Part shown: positions 45,121 to 55,451 of the stretch, piece by piece
Layout of the letters: every line of letters starts with the position of its first letter
How positions within the stretch are numbered: position 1 is the first letter of the stretch
Origin: Fidelibacterota bacterium
Lineage (GTDB): Bacteria; Pseudomonadota; Alphaproteobacteria; Rhodospirillales; Rhodospirillaceae
Assembly: GCA_947475895.1 (NCBI GenBank)
Contig: CANJMF010000002.1
Coordinates: forward strand, 186,001-250,000
Direction of reading: 5' to 3'
DNA: 64,000 nt
Notes under the pieces: generated by a model
The model's database searches: none
Told to the model about the DNA's origin: nothing
What the model saw: only the letters and a program-made list of their open reading frames with translations
Position numbers and translations under genes: made by a program

Positions 45121-47274
45121 ATGATGCGCCAATTCGAACTTGTTGAGCGTGTGCGCTCCTACGATCCCGAAGTGGACGAGGACGCGATCAATCGCGCCTA
45201 CGTCTACGGCACCAAGATGCACGGGATGCAAAAGCGCGCCTCGGGCGATCCGTACTTCTCGCACCCCATCGAAGTCGCCGGCATCCTGACCAACTACAAG
45301 CTGGACACGGCGTCCATCGTCACGGCGCTGCTGCACGACGTGCTCGAGGACACCAAAGCCACCGTCGAGGAAATCCGCGAGCTGTTCGGCGATGAGGTCG
45401 CGCGCCTCGTCGACGGCGTCACCAAACTCGCCCGCATTCAGATTCAGAACATCGAGACCAAGCAGGCGGAAAATTTCCGCAAGCTCGTGCTCGCCATGTC
45501 GGAAGACATCCGCGTGCTCATGGTCAAGCTAGCCGACCGCTTGCACAACATGCGCACGCTGAACTTCATCACCGACGCCGCCAAGCGCCGCTCCATCGCC
45601 ATGGAGACCATGGAAATCTATGCGCCGTTGGCCGAACGCATCGGCATGCAGGAGATCAAGACCGAGCTTGAAGATTTGGCGTTCGCTGAACTCCACGCCG
45701 ACGCGCGCGCGTCGATCCTCACGCGCCTGCGGTTCCTTGAATTGCACGGCGGCGAATTGGTCGTGAAGATTATGGACGAACTCGACCAGGTCATGAACAA
45801 AGCCGCCATCGAAGGCTACATTTCTGGCCGCGAGAAGACTGCCTATTCCATCTGGCGCAAGATGCAGATCAAAGACGTCAGCTTCGAACAGCTGTCGGAC
45901 ATCATGGCTTTCCGCATCATGGTCGATAACATCGGCGACTGTTATCGCGTGCTCGGCGTCGTTCACACCGCCTATCCGACGGTGCCGGGACGCTTCAAGG
46001 ATTACATCTCGACTCCCAAGCGCAACGGCTACCGCTCGATCCACACCTCGGTCATCGGTCCGCAGCGTCATCGCATCGAAATTCAGATCCGTACGCACGA
46101 GATGCACGAGACGGCTGAACTCGGTGTCGCTGCCCATTGGAAATACAAAAACTCCGATCTCTTCGCCGAAAGCGGCCTGAAGCCCGTCGATGGCCGTCAG
46201 TATTCATGGTTGCGTGAACTGCTCGACATTTTGGAACACGCACAGTCGCCCCAGGAATTTCTCGAGCACACCAAGCTCGAAATGTTCCAGGACCAGGTGT
46301 TCTGCTTCACGCCGAAAGGCGATCTCATCGCCATGCCGCGCGGCGCGTCGCCGGTGGATTTTGCCTATGCGGTTCACACCGAAGTGGGCAACACCTGCGT
46401 CGGCGCCAAGGTCAACGGCCGCATCGTTCCTTTGCGCACACGCCTGCAGAACGGCGACCAAGTCGAGATCGTCACATCGTCGGCGCAAAAGCCGCAGCCG
46501 GAATGGGAATCCTTCGTGGTCACGGGTCGCGCCCGCGCACACATTCGCCGCCGTGTCCGCACCGAAGCGCGTACTGAATACATCAAGCTCGGCCGCGAGA
46601 TGCTCAGCAATTCCTTCGCCAAAGAAGGCTACGACCTGACCGACAAAGGCCTCAACGGCGTGCTGGAAAAACTCGGTGTCGAGGCCATCGACGACCTTTA
46701 CGCAAAAGTCGGCGAGGGGCGTCTGATCGGCCGCGAGGTTCTCATCGCTGTCTATCCCGGCGCGCGCACCGAAGGCGACGACAATATCGTCAACCTTTCG
46801 CAGGCGCGTTTGCGTCAAGCCACGGGCGCGGTCGCGATCAAGGGACTTACGCCGGGCATGGCGGTTCACTTGTCCGAATGCTGTCATCCTCTGCCGGGCG
46901 ATCGCATCATTGGGATCATTTCCGACGGGCGCGGCATCGACATCCACACCATGGATTGCGAAAAACTTGAGGGCTTTACCGATTCACCCGAGCGTTGGGT
47001 CGATCTCGCCTGGAACCCCGATAAAGATCAAGACGTTCATATCGGGCGCGTGGCACTCGTCGTTGCCAATGAACCGGGCAGTCTCGGTGCTCTGTGCACA
47101 GCTATCGCGCGCAATCTCGGTAACATCACGAACTTGAAGATTCTCACACGCTCGCAAGACTTCTTTGAAATGAATCTCGACATCGAAGTGCGCGGCGTTA
47201 AACACCTGACGAACATTATAGCTGCGCTTCGCGCCATGCCGGCCATCAACTCCGTGGAGCGTGCGCGCCGCTAG
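45121..47274 (+). CDS. rsh: Bifunctional (p)ppGpp synthetase/hydrolase (Rsh)
   Basis: 717-residue long RelA/SpoT homologue, usually the only long one in alphaproteobacteria. Seen: hydrolase HD domain with YFSHPIEVAGILTNYKLD and the intact HDVLEDT metal motif (so hydrolysis is active), synthetase domain with GREKTAYSIWRKMQ, FRIMVDNIGDCYRVLG and KDYISTPKRNGYRSIHT, TGS domain (VFCFTPKGDLIAMPRGASPVDFAYAVHTEVG), zinc-finger-like region with SECCHPLPGD and a C-terminal ACT domain. ATG at 45121 was preferred over ATG 45079, since MMRQFELVERVRSYDP is the usual start. Its signalling is linked to RpoZ. Confidence 0.95.
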   Translation: MMRQFELVERVRSYDPEVDEDAINRAYVYGTKMHGMQKRASGDPYFSHPIEVAGILTNYKLDTASIVTALLHDVLEDTKATVEEIRELFGDEVARLVDGVTKLARIQIQNIETKQAENFRKLVLAMSEDIRVLMVKLADRLHNMRTLNFITDAAKRRSIAMETMEIYAPLAERIGMQEIKTELEDLAFAELHADARASILTRLRFLELHGGELVVKIMDELDQVMNKAAIEGYISGREKTAYSIWRKMQIKDVSFEQLSDIMAFRIMVDNIGDCYRVLGVVHTAYPTVPGRFKDYISTPKRNGYRSIHTSVIGPQRHRIEIQIRTHEMHETAELGVAAHWKYKNSDLFAESGLKPVDGRQYSWLRELLDILEHAQSPQEFLEHTKLEMFQDQVFCFTPKGDLIAMPRGASPVDFAYAVHTEVGNTCVGAKVNGRIVPLRTRLQNGDQVEIVTSSAQKPQPEWESFVVTGRARAHIRRRVRTEARTEYIKLGREMLSNSFAKEGYDLTDKGLNGVLEKLGVEAIDDLYAKVGEGRLIGREVLIAVYPGARTEGDDNIVNLSQARLRQATGAVAIKGLTPGMAVHLSECCHPLPGDRIIGIISDGRGIDIHTMDCEKLEGFTDSPERWVDLAWNPDKDQDVHIGRVALVVANEPGSLGALCTAIARNLGNITNLKILTRSQDFFEMNLDIEVRGVKHLTNIIAALRAMPAINSVERARR

Positions 47275-47295
47275 TCGCCGCGAACGGACCAGCCG

Positions 47296-47895
47296 ATGTT
47301 TCAGCGCCGCCAGCAACGAACTATCCTCAGAAAAACGCGCGAGTTTTTCTGGCCCCACATGGGCTTTCGCCGCGCAGCTGTCTATTTTTGGCATCGTCTG
47401 CAGCGCATTCCCGGAACACCCTCCAGCATCGCCGCCGGTTTTGCCTGTGGAGTAGGCGTGGCGATGACGCCCTTTTACGGCACACACATTGTCACCGCCA
47501 TGTTGCTCGCACTCGCCATTCGCGGAAGCGCATTTGCCGCCGCCATTGGCGCGCAAGTCGCAAATCCGTGGACTGCGCCCCCGCTGTGGTTCGCGGTGTA
47601 TTACATCGGCGCTTGGCTGCTGGGTCGCGACGTCGGCTCAACGCCGCCTAATTTTGTACGGATGTTCAAAGGCCTGACCGAAGCTACCTTGCAACTCGAC
47701 GGCAGACTGTTTGTGGAAACTGTCTGGCCCGTCTTCGGCCCCATGACATTGGGCAGCTTGCCGCTTGGTATTTTGACGGGGGTCGTCGCCTATTTCATAT
47801 TGGAACCGATCATTGCCCGCGTGCAGCACAATCGATTCCTACGTTTGAAGTCGAAGAAGGCCGCGCGCGCGGAACAGTCCGGAGTTCAGCCGTGA
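47296..47895 (+). CDS. DUF2062 membrane protein
   Basis: 199-residue inner-membrane protein. Seen: [48 protein letters not shown], the typical DUF2062 opening, then alternating hydrophobic helices with [26 protein letters not shown] and [27 protein letters not shown]. Function unknown; conserved between rsh and pdxJ in this bacterial group, hence likely part of the same operon. It overlaps pdxJ by four bases (GTGA). Confidence 0.93.
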   Translation: MFQRRQQRTILRKTREFFWPHMGFRRAAVYFWHRLQRIPGTPSSIAAGFACGVGVAMTPFYGTHIVTAMLLALAIRGSAFAAAIGAQVANPWTAPPLWFAVYYIGAWLLGRDVGSTPPNFVRMFKGLTEATLQLDGRLFVETVWPVFGPMTLGSLPLGILTGVVAYFILEPIIARVQHNRFLRLKSKKAARAEQSGVQP

Positions 47896-48653
47896 ACGTC
47901 TTCGGTCCATTTTTGCGCCTCGGCGTAAATGTCGATCACGTCGCCACCGTGCGCAATGCGCGCGGCGGCTCGCACCCGGACCCTGTGCGCGCGGCCTTGT
48001 TGGCCGCAGACGCGGGTGCAGACGGAATCACGGCGCACTTGCGCGAAGACCGCCGTCACATTTCCGACGTCGACATCATGCGCCTGAAAGCGGAATTGAA
48101 AATCCCGCTCAATCTTGAAATGGCCGCCACGCAAGAGATGCTCGCCATCGCCTTGAAGCACAAACCCCATGCCGTGTGCCTCGTACCTGAAAAGCGCGAG
48201 GAACGTACGACCGAGGGCGGTCTCGACATCGCCAGCGCCCAAGCCGCGTTGACGCCATTTGTCGGCGAGCTCACCGCCGCCGGTATCCGCGTTTCCATGT
48301 TTATCGAGCCCGATCCGCGCCAGCTCGACGCCGCGCGCGCCATCGGCGCGCCCGTTGTCGAACTGCACACTGGCGCTTACTGCAGCGCGCTGCTCGGCTC
48401 TGAACGCAACCAACACCTCGAGCGCGTACGCACCGCCGCACGTTATGCGGCCGGCATTGGGCTTGAATGTCACGCGGGCCACGGCCTCAGTTACGAAACG
48501 GTCGGGCCTATCGCGGCCATTCCCACCATCGCCGAGCTCAACATCGGGCATTTTCTGGTGGGCGAGGCGATCTTCGTCGGTTTCGCGGAAACCATTAAGC
48601 GCATGCGCACCGCCATGGACGCCGCCCGCGCTAACGGGAACGTGAAATCATGA
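47892..48653 (+). CDS. pdxJ: Pyridoxine 5'-phosphate synthase
   Basis: 253-residue TIM-barrel enzyme closing the pyridoxine ring from 1-deoxyxylulose 5-phosphate and 3-amino-1-hydroxyacetone phosphate. Seen: [107 protein letters not shown] and [11 protein letters not shown], all diagnostic. Start GTG overlaps the preceding gene; the end overlaps acpS by four bases. Indicates the DXP-dependent vitamin B6 pathway. Confidence 0.97.
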   Translation: MNVFGPFLRLGVNVDHVATVRNARGGSHPDPVRAALLAADAGADGITAHLREDRRHISDVDIMRLKAELKIPLNLEMAATQEMLAIALKHKPHAVCLVPEKREERTTEGGLDIASAQAALTPFVGELTAAGIRVSMFIEPDPRQLDAARAIGAPVVELHTGAYCSALLGSERNQHLERVRTAARYAAGIGLECHAGHGLSYETVGPIAAIPTIAELNIGHFLVGEAIFVGFAETIKRMRTAMDAARANGNVKS

Positions 48654-49063
48654 TCCTCGGCATCGGCAACGACCTCATCGACATTCGCCGCATCGAGCAA
48701 ACCGTCGCCCGGTTCGGTCAGCGGTTTATCAACCGCATCTTCACCGAAACCGAGCAACGCAAAGCCGAGCGCCGCAAAGGTGCGGGCGACGCCTATGTCG
48801 CCACGCTGGCCAAGCGTTACGCGGCCAAGGAAGCCGCCGCCAAGGCGCTCGGCACCGGATTTCGTCAGGGCGTTTATTGGCGCGATCTCGGCGTCGTGAA
48901 TCAACCGAGCGGCAAGCCAACCATTGAAATGACGGGCGGCGCCGCAAAGCGCTTGGCGGAACTCACGCCCAAAGGCATGCGCGCACAGGTCGATTTGGCC
49001 ATCACCGACGAATATCCCATCGCGGAAGCCACAGTCATCATCTCGGCGGTTCCCGACGTGTGA
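48650..49063 (+). CDS. acpS: Holo-[acyl-carrier-protein] synthase
   Basis: 137-residue phosphopantetheinyl transferase that activates acyl carrier protein. Seen: [54 protein letters not shown] with the metal-binding Glu, and [16 protein letters not shown]. The ATG overlaps pdxJ by four bases (ATGA), so it is translationally coupled. Followed by about 100 bases before lepB. pdxJ-acpS-lepB is a standard order. Confidence 0.96.
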   Translation: MILGIGNDLIDIRRIEQTVARFGQRFINRIFTETEQRKAERRKGAGDAYVATLAKRYAAKEAAAKALGTGFRQGVYWRDLGVVNQPSGKPTIEMTGGAAKRLAELTPKGMRAQVDLAITDEYPIAEATVIISAVPDV

Positions 49064-49171
49064 CGAAACCGTTAGAGAAACGAGGGTAAATGGCCGATTC
49101 CCTTGACTTTACACGGCCACGCTGGCTTCATCCGGCCTTCTTCAAACCCGCCCGTAGACCTTCGAGAGATC

Positions 49172-49933
49172 ATGGTAAAAATTGTTTCAAGTGCGGCCCC
49201 CGGCGCCAAGCGGCGCGAAGGTTGGCGCGAGACTCTCATCACGTTGGTCTATGCCATTCTGATCGCGGTCGGCATCCGCACGTTCTTGTTCGAGCCGTTC
49301 AACATTCCGTCCGGCTCCATGATCCCGACGCTGCTGGTGGGTGACTACCTGTTCGTCTCCAAATACTCCTACGGCTACAGCAAGCATTCCTTTCCGTTCA
49401 GCTTGGGGCCGTTCTCGGGCCGCATCTTTCGCACCGAGCCTAAGCGCGGCGACGTCATCGTCTTCAAACTGCCCACCGACAACAAAACCGATTACATCAA
49501 ACGCCTCATTGGTATGCCGGGCGACACGATCCGCATGCAGGACGGCCGCTTGTTCATCAATGGCGAGTTGATCGAGCGCGAGCGCATCGACGAGTTCGTC
49601 TACAAGGACGACATGGGCCTCACGCATCGCCCCGTTCGCTATACCGAAACCCTTCCGGGCGGCAAAACCCACGTGATCCTCGAAGAAGGCGACAACCGCC
49701 GCTTCGACAACACGCAAGAGTTCAAAGTCCCGGCCGAGCATTACTTCATGATGGGCGACAACCGCGACAACTCGCTCGATAGCCGCGCCGACGTCGGTTA
49801 TGTGCCGGAAGAGAACTTTGTCGGCCGCGCCGAGTTCCTGTTCTTCTCCACCGACGGCAGCGCGTCCATCCTTCAGGTCTGGCGTTGGCCCTTGGCCATT
49901 CGTTGGGGCCGCCTGTTTACCGGTATTCATTAA
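49172..49933 (+). CDS. lepB: Signal peptidase I
   Basis: 253-residue inner-membrane serine protease that cleaves Sec and Tat signal peptides. Seen: a transmembrane anchor (TLITLVYAILIAVGIRTFLF), the catalytic Ser in FNIPSGSMIPTLLVGDYLFVSK, the Lys in DYIKRLIGMPGDTIRMQDG, and the late box GDNRDNSLDSRADVGYVP. ATG at 49172 (MVKIVSS) with CGAGAGA in front was preferred over the earlier ATG 49103. Clustered with rnc, era and recO. Confidence 0.96.
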   Translation: MVKIVSSAAPGAKRREGWRETLITLVYAILIAVGIRTFLFEPFNIPSGSMIPTLLVGDYLFVSKYSYGYSKHSFPFSLGPFSGRIFRTEPKRGDVIVFKLPTDNKTDYIKRLIGMPGDTIRMQDGRLFINGELIERERIDEFVYKDDMGLTHRPVRYTETLPGGKTHVILEEGDNRRFDNTQEFKVPAEHYFMMGDNRDNSLDSRADVGYVPEENFVGRAEFLFFSTDGSASILQVWRWPLAIRWGRLFTGIH

Positions 49934-49936
49934 GCG

Positions 49937-50620
49937 ATGGCCGAAGGCCGTCATCCACTCGAACAAACGCTCGGTCACGCCTTTGAGCTGCGCGCGCTGC
50001 TTGAACAAGCTTTGCGTCATCGCGGCGCATTGGGTTCAAAATCCACGTTGGTCTCCAATGAGCGCCTGGAGTTTCTAGGCGACCGCGTTTTGGGCCTGAT
50101 CGTTGCCGACATGTTGTTGCGCGCCTTTCCGGATGAGGACGAGGGCGCGCTCGCGCAGCGCTTCGCCGCACTCGCCAGTGCGCCGGCGTTGGACGAAGTT
50201 GCGGGCAAAATCGGTCTCGCCGAGTACGTCAAAGTGGCCCCCGGACAACGCGCCGATGAAGCCGACACCTCTGTCTTGCCCGATGCACTCGAAGCCGTGA
50301 TAGGCGCGCTGTATTTCGATGGCGGACTTGAAGCCGCGCGAAATTTCGTCGTCACGCAGTGGGAGCCTTTGCTGAAGACGGCCATCGCTCCGCCCAAGGA
50401 TGCAAAAACTGCCCTTCAAGAATGGGCGCAGGCGCGCGCACTCCCATTGCCGGTCTACGAAGTTATGGATGAATCCGGCCCGGCCCATGCGCCGTTGTTT
50501 AAAATGACTGCCGCCATTCAAGGCTACGCCATGGCTCATGGGGAAGGCCGCACCAAGCGGCTCGCGACCCAGGCCGCGGCAACAGCCTTGTTGACGACAC
50601 TCCCGAAAGGTAAAGCGTGA
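49937..50620 (+). CDS. rnc: Ribonuclease III
   Basis: 227-residue double-stranded RNA endonuclease for rRNA maturation and RNA decay. Seen: LEQTLGHAFELRALLEQALRHRGA, the catalytic signature NERLEFLGDRVLGL, SVLPDALEAVIGALYFDGGLEAAR with the second acidic site, and a C-terminal dsRNA-binding domain from DAKTALQEWAQARALPLPVYEV. It begins three bases after the lepB stop and overlaps era by four bases. Confidence 0.96.
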   Translation: MAEGRHPLEQTLGHAFELRALLEQALRHRGALGSKSTLVSNERLEFLGDRVLGLIVADMLLRAFPDEDEGALAQRFAALASAPALDEVAGKIGLAEYVKVAPGQRADEADTSVLPDALEAVIGALYFDGGLEAARNFVVTQWEPLLKTAIAPPKDAKTALQEWAQARALPLPVYEVMDESGPAHAPLFKMTAAIQGYAMAHGEGRTKRLATQAAATALLTTLPKGKA

Positions 50621-51546
50621 ACGACACCCCAATTCCGCCCGACGAAACCCGCTGCGGTTTTGTTGCCGTTTTGGGCGCGCCCAATGCCGGCAAGTCGACG
50701 CTGGTCAACGCGCTCGTGGGTTCCAAGGTCAGCATCGTTTCACCTAAGGTGCAGACCACGCGCTCGATTGTGCGCGGTATCGCCATGTTCGGCGCCTCGC
50801 AGGTGATCTTTGTCGATACGCCCGGCATCTTCGCACCCAAAAAACGCCTCGAGCGCGCCATGGTCGCTGCCGCCAAAGCCAGCGCCGCCGACGCCGACGC
50901 CGTCTTGCTTCTGGTCGATGCCGCCAAAGCCGCCAAAAAGGGAATCGATTCCGACGAAGAGCGTATTATCGACGATCTGAAAATCTCCGGACGCCAGGCC
51001 TTGTTGGCCTTCAACAAAGTCGATGTAGCCGCCAAGGAACCACTGCTTCATCTCACCTCGCAACTAAACGCTACGGGTGCTTTCAGCGAAATTTTTTTCA
51101 TCTCAGCGTTGACGGGCGAGGGCTTGAACTTGCTGCGCGACAAATTCGCGGCCCTGGTTCCGCAAGGCCCCTGGATGTTCCCAGAGGATGAAGTCTCCGA
51201 CATGCCCATGCGCCTGCTGGCATCGGAAATTACGCGCGAAAAGCTGTTCCTCAACCTACGTCAGGAACTGCCTTATTCCGTTGCGGTTGATACCGAAAGT
51301 TGGGACGAGAAAACCGACGGTAGTGTTCGCATTGAACAAATCATCTACGTCAGCCGCGAAACCCATCGGCCCATCGTGCTGGGCAACGGCGGCCAACGCA
51401 TCAAAACCATCGGCGCTAGCGCCCGCGCCGAGTTGGAAAAGATGTTCGACCGGCGCGTTCACCTGTTCCTGCACGTGAAGGTCAACGAACGCTGGAACGA
51501 GGAGCGCGGCTTCTATAACGCGTGGGGACTAGATTTTAACGCCTAA
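50617..51546 (+). CDS. era: GTPase Era
   Basis: 309-residue GTPase assisting 16S rRNA and small-subunit maturation. Seen: G1 GAPNAGKSTLVNALVG, the G2 region KVQTTRSIVRGIA, G3 FVDTPGIF, G4 FNKVD, and a C-terminal KH domain with VLGNGGQRIKTIGASARAELEKMFDRRVHLFLHVKV. Start GTG overlaps the rnc stop. In related genomes recO follows directly; here three extra genes (membrane protein, catalase, small protein) lie in between. Confidence 0.97.
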   Translation: MNDTPIPPDETRCGFVAVLGAPNAGKSTLVNALVGSKVSIVSPKVQTTRSIVRGIAMFGASQVIFVDTPGIFAPKKRLERAMVAAAKASAADADAVLLLVDAAKAAKKGIDSDEERIIDDLKISGRQALLAFNKVDVAAKEPLLHLTSQLNATGAFSEIFFISALTGEGLNLLRDKFAALVPQGPWMFPEDEVSDMPMRLLASEITREKLFLNLRQELPYSVAVDTESWDEKTDGSVRIEQIIYVSRETHRPIVLGNGGQRIKTIGASARAELEKMFDRRVHLFLHVKVNERWNEERGFYNAWGLDFNA

Positions 51547-51564
51547 TTCCGTTTTCATAGGGTC

Positions 51565-51762
51565 ATGTCAATGAACGGCGGACACGGGGGCGGTATCAGC
51601 ATTTTCGGCGTGGTCGCGTTTGTCATTGCCGTTCTCGCTTTAGGGACGCTCATCGTCCGCCGCGATAACCGCAAACCGCTGGCCGCCATTGACTACACCA
51701 TGATGTTCGTCGGCATCGCCGGCGTCATCATCGGCATCGCAGTTCTTTTCCTGCGCTTTTAG
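51565..51762 (+). CDS. Small two-helix membrane protein
   Basis: 65-residue hypothetical protein. Seen: a Gly/His-rich start (MNGGHGGG), two hydrophobic helices (IFGVVAFVIAVLALGTLIV and TMMFVGIAGVIIGIAVLFL) joined by a charged loop with RRDNRKP. No family recognised. It follows era by 18 bases. An ATG at 51571 is an equally good start. Plausible because of the clean amphipathic layout, but its reality rests on hydrophobicity alone. Confidence 0.5.
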   Translation: MSMNGGHGGGISIFGVVAFVIAVLALGTLIVRRDNRKPLAAIDYTMMFVGIAGVIIGIAVLFLRF

Positions 51763-51875
51763 CAACACCTTTAATTCCTCCACCGCTTGGAACGATTCAA
51801 AAGTTTGTTCGTTGAGAATGCGTGACGCCGCGCTCTCACGCCAGGCGAACAGCAAATTTTTGGAGAGGAACAGCG

Positions 51876-54053
51876 GTGGCAAAAAGCAAGGCACGCGCGG
51901 GCGCACCCTCAGGCGCTGCAATTTCAACGTCATACAATGCGCCGCAAGGCGCTGGTGGCGAAACCCATCAGATTGCGGGCGCCAACGTACCCACGCTCAC
52001 AACCCAGCAGGGCGTTCCGGTCGCGGACGATCAGAACTCGCTGCGCGCCGGTCATCGCAGCCCAACGCTTCTCGAAGACTTCCATTTGCGCGAGAAACTC
52101 TTCCATTTCGACCACGAGCGAATCCCCGAGCGCGTCGTTCATGCCCGCGGTTACGGCGCGCATGGCTTCTTCGAAGTCACCGATCCGCTGTCCGACGTCA
52201 CACGCGCGGACGTATTCCAGCGCAAGGGCGAGCGCACGCCTGCTTTCGTCCGCTTCTCTACCGTTGCCGGAAGCAAGGGTTCCGTCGACCTCGCACGCGA
52301 CGTACGCGGATTCGCCGTTAAGATTTATACGAAGGAAGGCAACTGGGATCTCGTCGGAAATAACATTCCGGTTTTCTTCATTCAGGACGCCATCAAATTT
52401 CCGGTCCTCGTTCATTCAGTGAAACCTGAGCCCGACCGCGGCTTCCCGCAAGCGCAGTCGGCGCATACTAACTTTTGGGACTTCATATCGCTGACTCCAG
52501 AAAGCATGCACATGATCATGTGGGTCATGTCCGACCGCGCCATTCCGCGCTCCTTCCGTTTCATGGAAGGCTTCGGCGTCCATACGTTCCGGTTCCTGGA
52601 TAAGAAAGACCGCTCTACCTTCGTGAAGTTCCATTGGAAGCCCAAGCTCGGCATGCAGTCCGTCGCGTGGAACGAAGCCGTCAAAATCAATGGCGCCGAT
52701 CCCGACTTTCATCGCCGCGATTTGTGGGACTCGATCACCACGGGCAACTTCCCTGAGTGGGAACTCGGCGTGCAGCTGTTCGACCAGAAGTTCGCCGACC
52801 GGTTTGCCTTCGATGTGCTGGACCCAACCAAACTCATCCCCGAGGAAGAGCTTCCGGTGCGCATCGTCGGACGATTGGTGCTGGACCGGATGGTCGATAA
52901 CTTCTTTGCCGAAACGGAGCAGGTGGCTTTCTGTACGCAGAATGTGCCGCCGGGAATCGATTTCAGCAACGACCCGCTGCTTCAAGGCCGCAACTTCTCC
53001 TACCTCGACACGCAGATCAAACGCTTGGGCGGCCCCAACTTCACGCACCTGCCGATCAACGCGCCCAAATGTCCGTTCGCGCACTTTCAGCAAGACGGCC
53101 ACATGGCCATGCGCAATCCAGTCGGCCGCGTGAATTACGAACCGAACAGCTGGGGCGATCAGGGCGGACCGCGCGAAAATCCGGTCACGGGCACGCGCAG
53201 CTTCGCCGACGAAGATACAGGGCCGAAACAACGCGTTCGTTCCGAAAGCTTCTCGGATCACTACAGCCAAGCGCGACAGTTCTTCATCAGCCAGACAGCT
53301 ATCGAGCAAAAGCACATTGCCGATGCGCTGGTGTTTGAACTCAGCAAAGTCGAACGTCCGGACGTACGCGCCCGCGTCGTGTCGCATCTCCTCAATATCG
53401 ACAACGATCTTGCGGGTGCCGTGGCCGACGGCCTTGGCATTGATCCGCCGACGCCCGCCGTTGCCGCGAAGCCCACCAATCGTAAGCTCGCCGCCTCCGA
53501 TGCCCTCAGCATCTTAAAGAACGGGCCGGAAAGCTTTAAAGGCCGCAAAGTCGGCGTACTTCTGACCGACGGCGCCGATGCCAGTCTATACGCCGCACTC
53601 GACGCGGCAGCGAAGAAAGAGGGCGCCACGCTCGAGGTCATCGCACCCAAAATCGTGGGCGCCACTTTGTCCGACGGCACGCTCATTCCCGCGCGGCAAA
53701 AAATCGACGGCGGGCCCTCGGTTCTTTATGACTCTGTCGTGCTTTTACTGTCCGACAAGGGCGCGGAGATTTTGAAAACCCACGCGCCGGCGAAGGACTT
53801 CGTCAACGACGCTTTCACGCACTGCAAGTTCATTGGCTATACAGCCAGTGCATTGCCGTTGTTCGAAGCCGTCGCCCTTGCCGATAAGCTTGATGGCGGC
53901 TGTCTCGCATTCGACGGAAAGCGCGACACCGAGGTCTTTGTCAAACTGTGCCGGGATCTACGTTTCTGGGATCGCGAACCGGGAACCAAAGCGCGCGACG
54001 AATCGGCGCCGCCCAAAGGAGAACCGAAGGGCGCGCGCAAACCTCGAAAGTAA
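51876..54053 (+). CDS. katE: Large-subunit (clade 2) catalase with C-terminal DJ-1/PfpI-like domain
   Basis: 725-residue haem catalase of the HPII type, degrading hydrogen peroxide. Seen: [36 protein letters not shown] with the catalytic His89, [46 protein letters not shown] (the Asn site), the haem-ligand Tyr376 in [11 protein letters not shown], and from about residue 560 a flavodoxin-like C-terminal domain ([39 protein letters not shown]). GTG at 51876 behind GGAGAGG is chosen. It sits in the core era-recO interval and is probably an insertion there. Upstream 51763-51875 holds nothing further that is supported. Confidence 0.95.
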   Translation: MAKSKARAGAPSGAAISTSYNAPQGAGGETHQIAGANVPTLTTQQGVPVADDQNSLRAGHRSPTLLEDFHLREKLFHFDHERIPERVVHARGYGAHGFFEVTDPLSDVTRADVFQRKGERTPAFVRFSTVAGSKGSVDLARDVRGFAVKIYTKEGNWDLVGNNIPVFFIQDAIKFPVLVHSVKPEPDRGFPQAQSAHTNFWDFISLTPESMHMIMWVMSDRAIPRSFRFMEGFGVHTFRFLDKKDRSTFVKFHWKPKLGMQSVAWNEAVKINGADPDFHRRDLWDSITTGNFPEWELGVQLFDQKFADRFAFDVLDPTKLIPEEELPVRIVGRLVLDRMVDNFFAETEQVAFCTQNVPPGIDFSNDPLLQGRNFSYLDTQIKRLGGPNFTHLPINAPKCPFAHFQQDGHMAMRNPVGRVNYEPNSWGDQGGPRENPVTGTRSFADEDTGPKQRVRSESFSDHYSQARQFFISQTAIEQKHIADALVFELSKVERPDVRARVVSHLLNIDNDLAGAVADGLGIDPPTPAVAAKPTNRKLAASDALSILKNGPESFKGRKVGVLLTDGADASLYAALDAAAKKEGATLEVIAPKIVGATLSDGTLIPARQKIDGGPSVLYDSVVLLLSDKGAEILKTHAPAKDFVNDAFTHCKFIGYTASALPLFEAVALADKLDGGCLAFDGKRDTEVFVKLCRDLRFWDREPGTKARDESAPPKGEPKGARKPRK

Positions 54054-54064
54054 GTGCGTGGTCT

Positions 54065-54325
54065 TCAGCGAACGCCAGGCAGCTTCCGGTCGTTGGCCGC
54101 ATCCTCGCGGACAATCGGCCGGTCGGTCTGATCGCGCAATCGTCCGCTGGCGTTCGTGTCGGGAAAGTTTGTCCCCGCGCGGCCGCTATTTTCGGCGGGC
54201 GTCACGGGCTCGGTGGGCGGAAGCGGTTGGCTTCCTTGGTTCTGGGGATAGCGCTTGCCTTTAAGGCCGTCACGATTGATTCGCCCAATCGGCTGCGATC
54301 CTGGATCTGATTTCGGGGCGTTCAT
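54065..54325 (-). CDS. Hypothetical small hydrophilic protein
   Basis: 86 residues, rich in Pro, Gly, Asn, Arg and Asp (MNAPKSDPGSQP, NQGSQPLPPTEPVTPAENSG, RDQTDRPIVREDAAND), without Cys or membrane segments, so likely intrinsically disordered. GGAG five bases before the ATG supports it. No family recognised. It is convergent with the catalase gene and divergent from recO. Could be a stress-related disordered protein or a random reading frame. Confidence 0.4.
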   Translation of the reverse strand: MNAPKSDPGSQPIGRINRDGLKGKRYPQNQGSQPLPPTEPVTPAENSGRAGTNFPDTNASGRLRDQTDRPIVREDAANDRKLPGVR

Positions 54326-54473
54326 GCGCGCTCCATTGATAGGGGTTTGTTCTTCAACGGAGCCGCCCTTCAAATAGTTTCAGCGCCCTTTCAAACACGC
54401 GCTCAAGTCGATGTAGACAACACGCGGAGTAACCCGCCAAGGTAAGTCCCGACGCAGCGAGGGCATAAGGTCA
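54326..54473. other. Gap between the small protein and recO
   Basis: No gene or clear element seen. Together with 54054-54325 it forms a 420-base interval whose only possible content is the small leftward gene. recO probably has its promoter here; no convincing hexamers were found. Confidence 0.5.
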
Positions 54474-55205
54474 ATGGCGGTTTCCTGGGAGGATGAAGGC
54501 ATCGTGCTTTCGGTGCGCCGCTTTGGCGAGCACGACGCTATTGTTTCGCTCCTGACTCCCACGCAAGGCCGTCATATGGGCCTCGTTAAAGGCGGCAGCG
54601 GCAAAACCAAACGCAGCGCGCTTCAAAGCGGCAACGTGGTCAAAGCGTGGTGGCGGGCGCGATTAGAAGATCAGCTTGGCAACTACACCATCGAGATCAT
54701 CCACAACTTCGCGGCAGAGGCCATGAGCGATCCCTTGAGTTTGGCCGGGTTGTCGTCGCTCTGTGCCATGGCCGAAACCACGCTGCCGGAACGCGAGGCT
54801 CATTCTGAGGTACACCGGCTGGCCATGTCGCTGCTGGCCAATCTTGGCGAGCCCGGCTGGGCCCCTGCCTATGTCCAATGGGAGATGTGCCTCTTGCGCG
54901 ATATGGGATACGGCCTCGATCTCGAATCGTGCGCGTCAACCGGGGTCTCCGACAATTTAACGTTCGTGTCCCCGCGCTCGGGCCGCGCCGTATCGGAAGA
55001 TGCCGCCGGCCCCTATCGCGACCGCCTGCTGACCTTGCCTGCCTTTCTCAAAGGAGAGGGGGTTACACCCACCACAGAGGACATCGTCGCCGGGTTAAAA
55101 CTGACGGAGCATTTTTTCGACGTAAACGTCTTTGCGCCCCATCGCCGCGAAATGCCGGCGGCCCGCGCGCGGTTCTTGGCGATGCTGTCCGGGCCCGCAA
55201 AGTGA
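54474..55205 (+). CDS. recO: DNA repair protein RecO
   Basis: 243-residue recombination mediator that helps load RecA at gaps (RecFOR pathway). Seen: WEDEGIVLSVRRFGEHDAIVSLLTPTQGRHMGLVKGG (OB-fold start), KTKRSALQSGNVVKAWWRARLEDQLGNYTIEI, and an alpha-helical second half with LCAMAETTLPEREAH, WEMCLLRDMGYGLDLESCASTGVSDNLTFVSPRSGRAV (the RecO zinc-like region without all four Cys). Length is normal. Last gene of the rnc-era-recO block. Confidence 0.95.
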   Translation: MAVSWEDEGIVLSVRRFGEHDAIVSLLTPTQGRHMGLVKGGSGKTKRSALQSGNVVKAWWRARLEDQLGNYTIEIIHNFAAEAMSDPLSLAGLSSLCAMAETTLPEREAHSEVHRLAMSLLANLGEPGWAPAYVQWEMCLLRDMGYGLDLESCASTGVSDNLTFVSPRSGRAVSEDAAGPYRDRLLTLPAFLKGEGVTPTTEDIVAGLKLTEHFFDVNVFAPHRREMPAARARFLAMLSGPAK

Positions 55206-55451
55206 AGATCCCGGCGCCGGGAATGCACGGCTTTACCACCACCGCAAGGCGGCCCTGCCCCGCGCTTCGGACCACCCGAACGAATAAAGTCGGGCTCCTT
55301 ACAAATTTCGCTCTTCCAAACACGGTAACACTCAAACTATGTAACGGGGCCGCAAAGCGCGGCATGTGGCTTTGGCCGCTTGGGGGGAACCCTCGCTTGA
55401 TCCCATGACGACGGGAAAAGGTGGGGAGGCGGCACGAGCAGGGGGAAAGAG

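Noticed and set aside
51640-51933. Minus-strand frame of 97 codons overlapping the small membrane protein and the catalase start
   Set aside because: It covers two plus-strand genes, including the catalase ribosome-binding site, and shows no family or ribosome-binding site of its own.
54878-55408. Plus-strand frame of 176 codons across the recO end
   Set aside because: Two thirds of it overlap recO in another frame, and the rest has no protein-like features.
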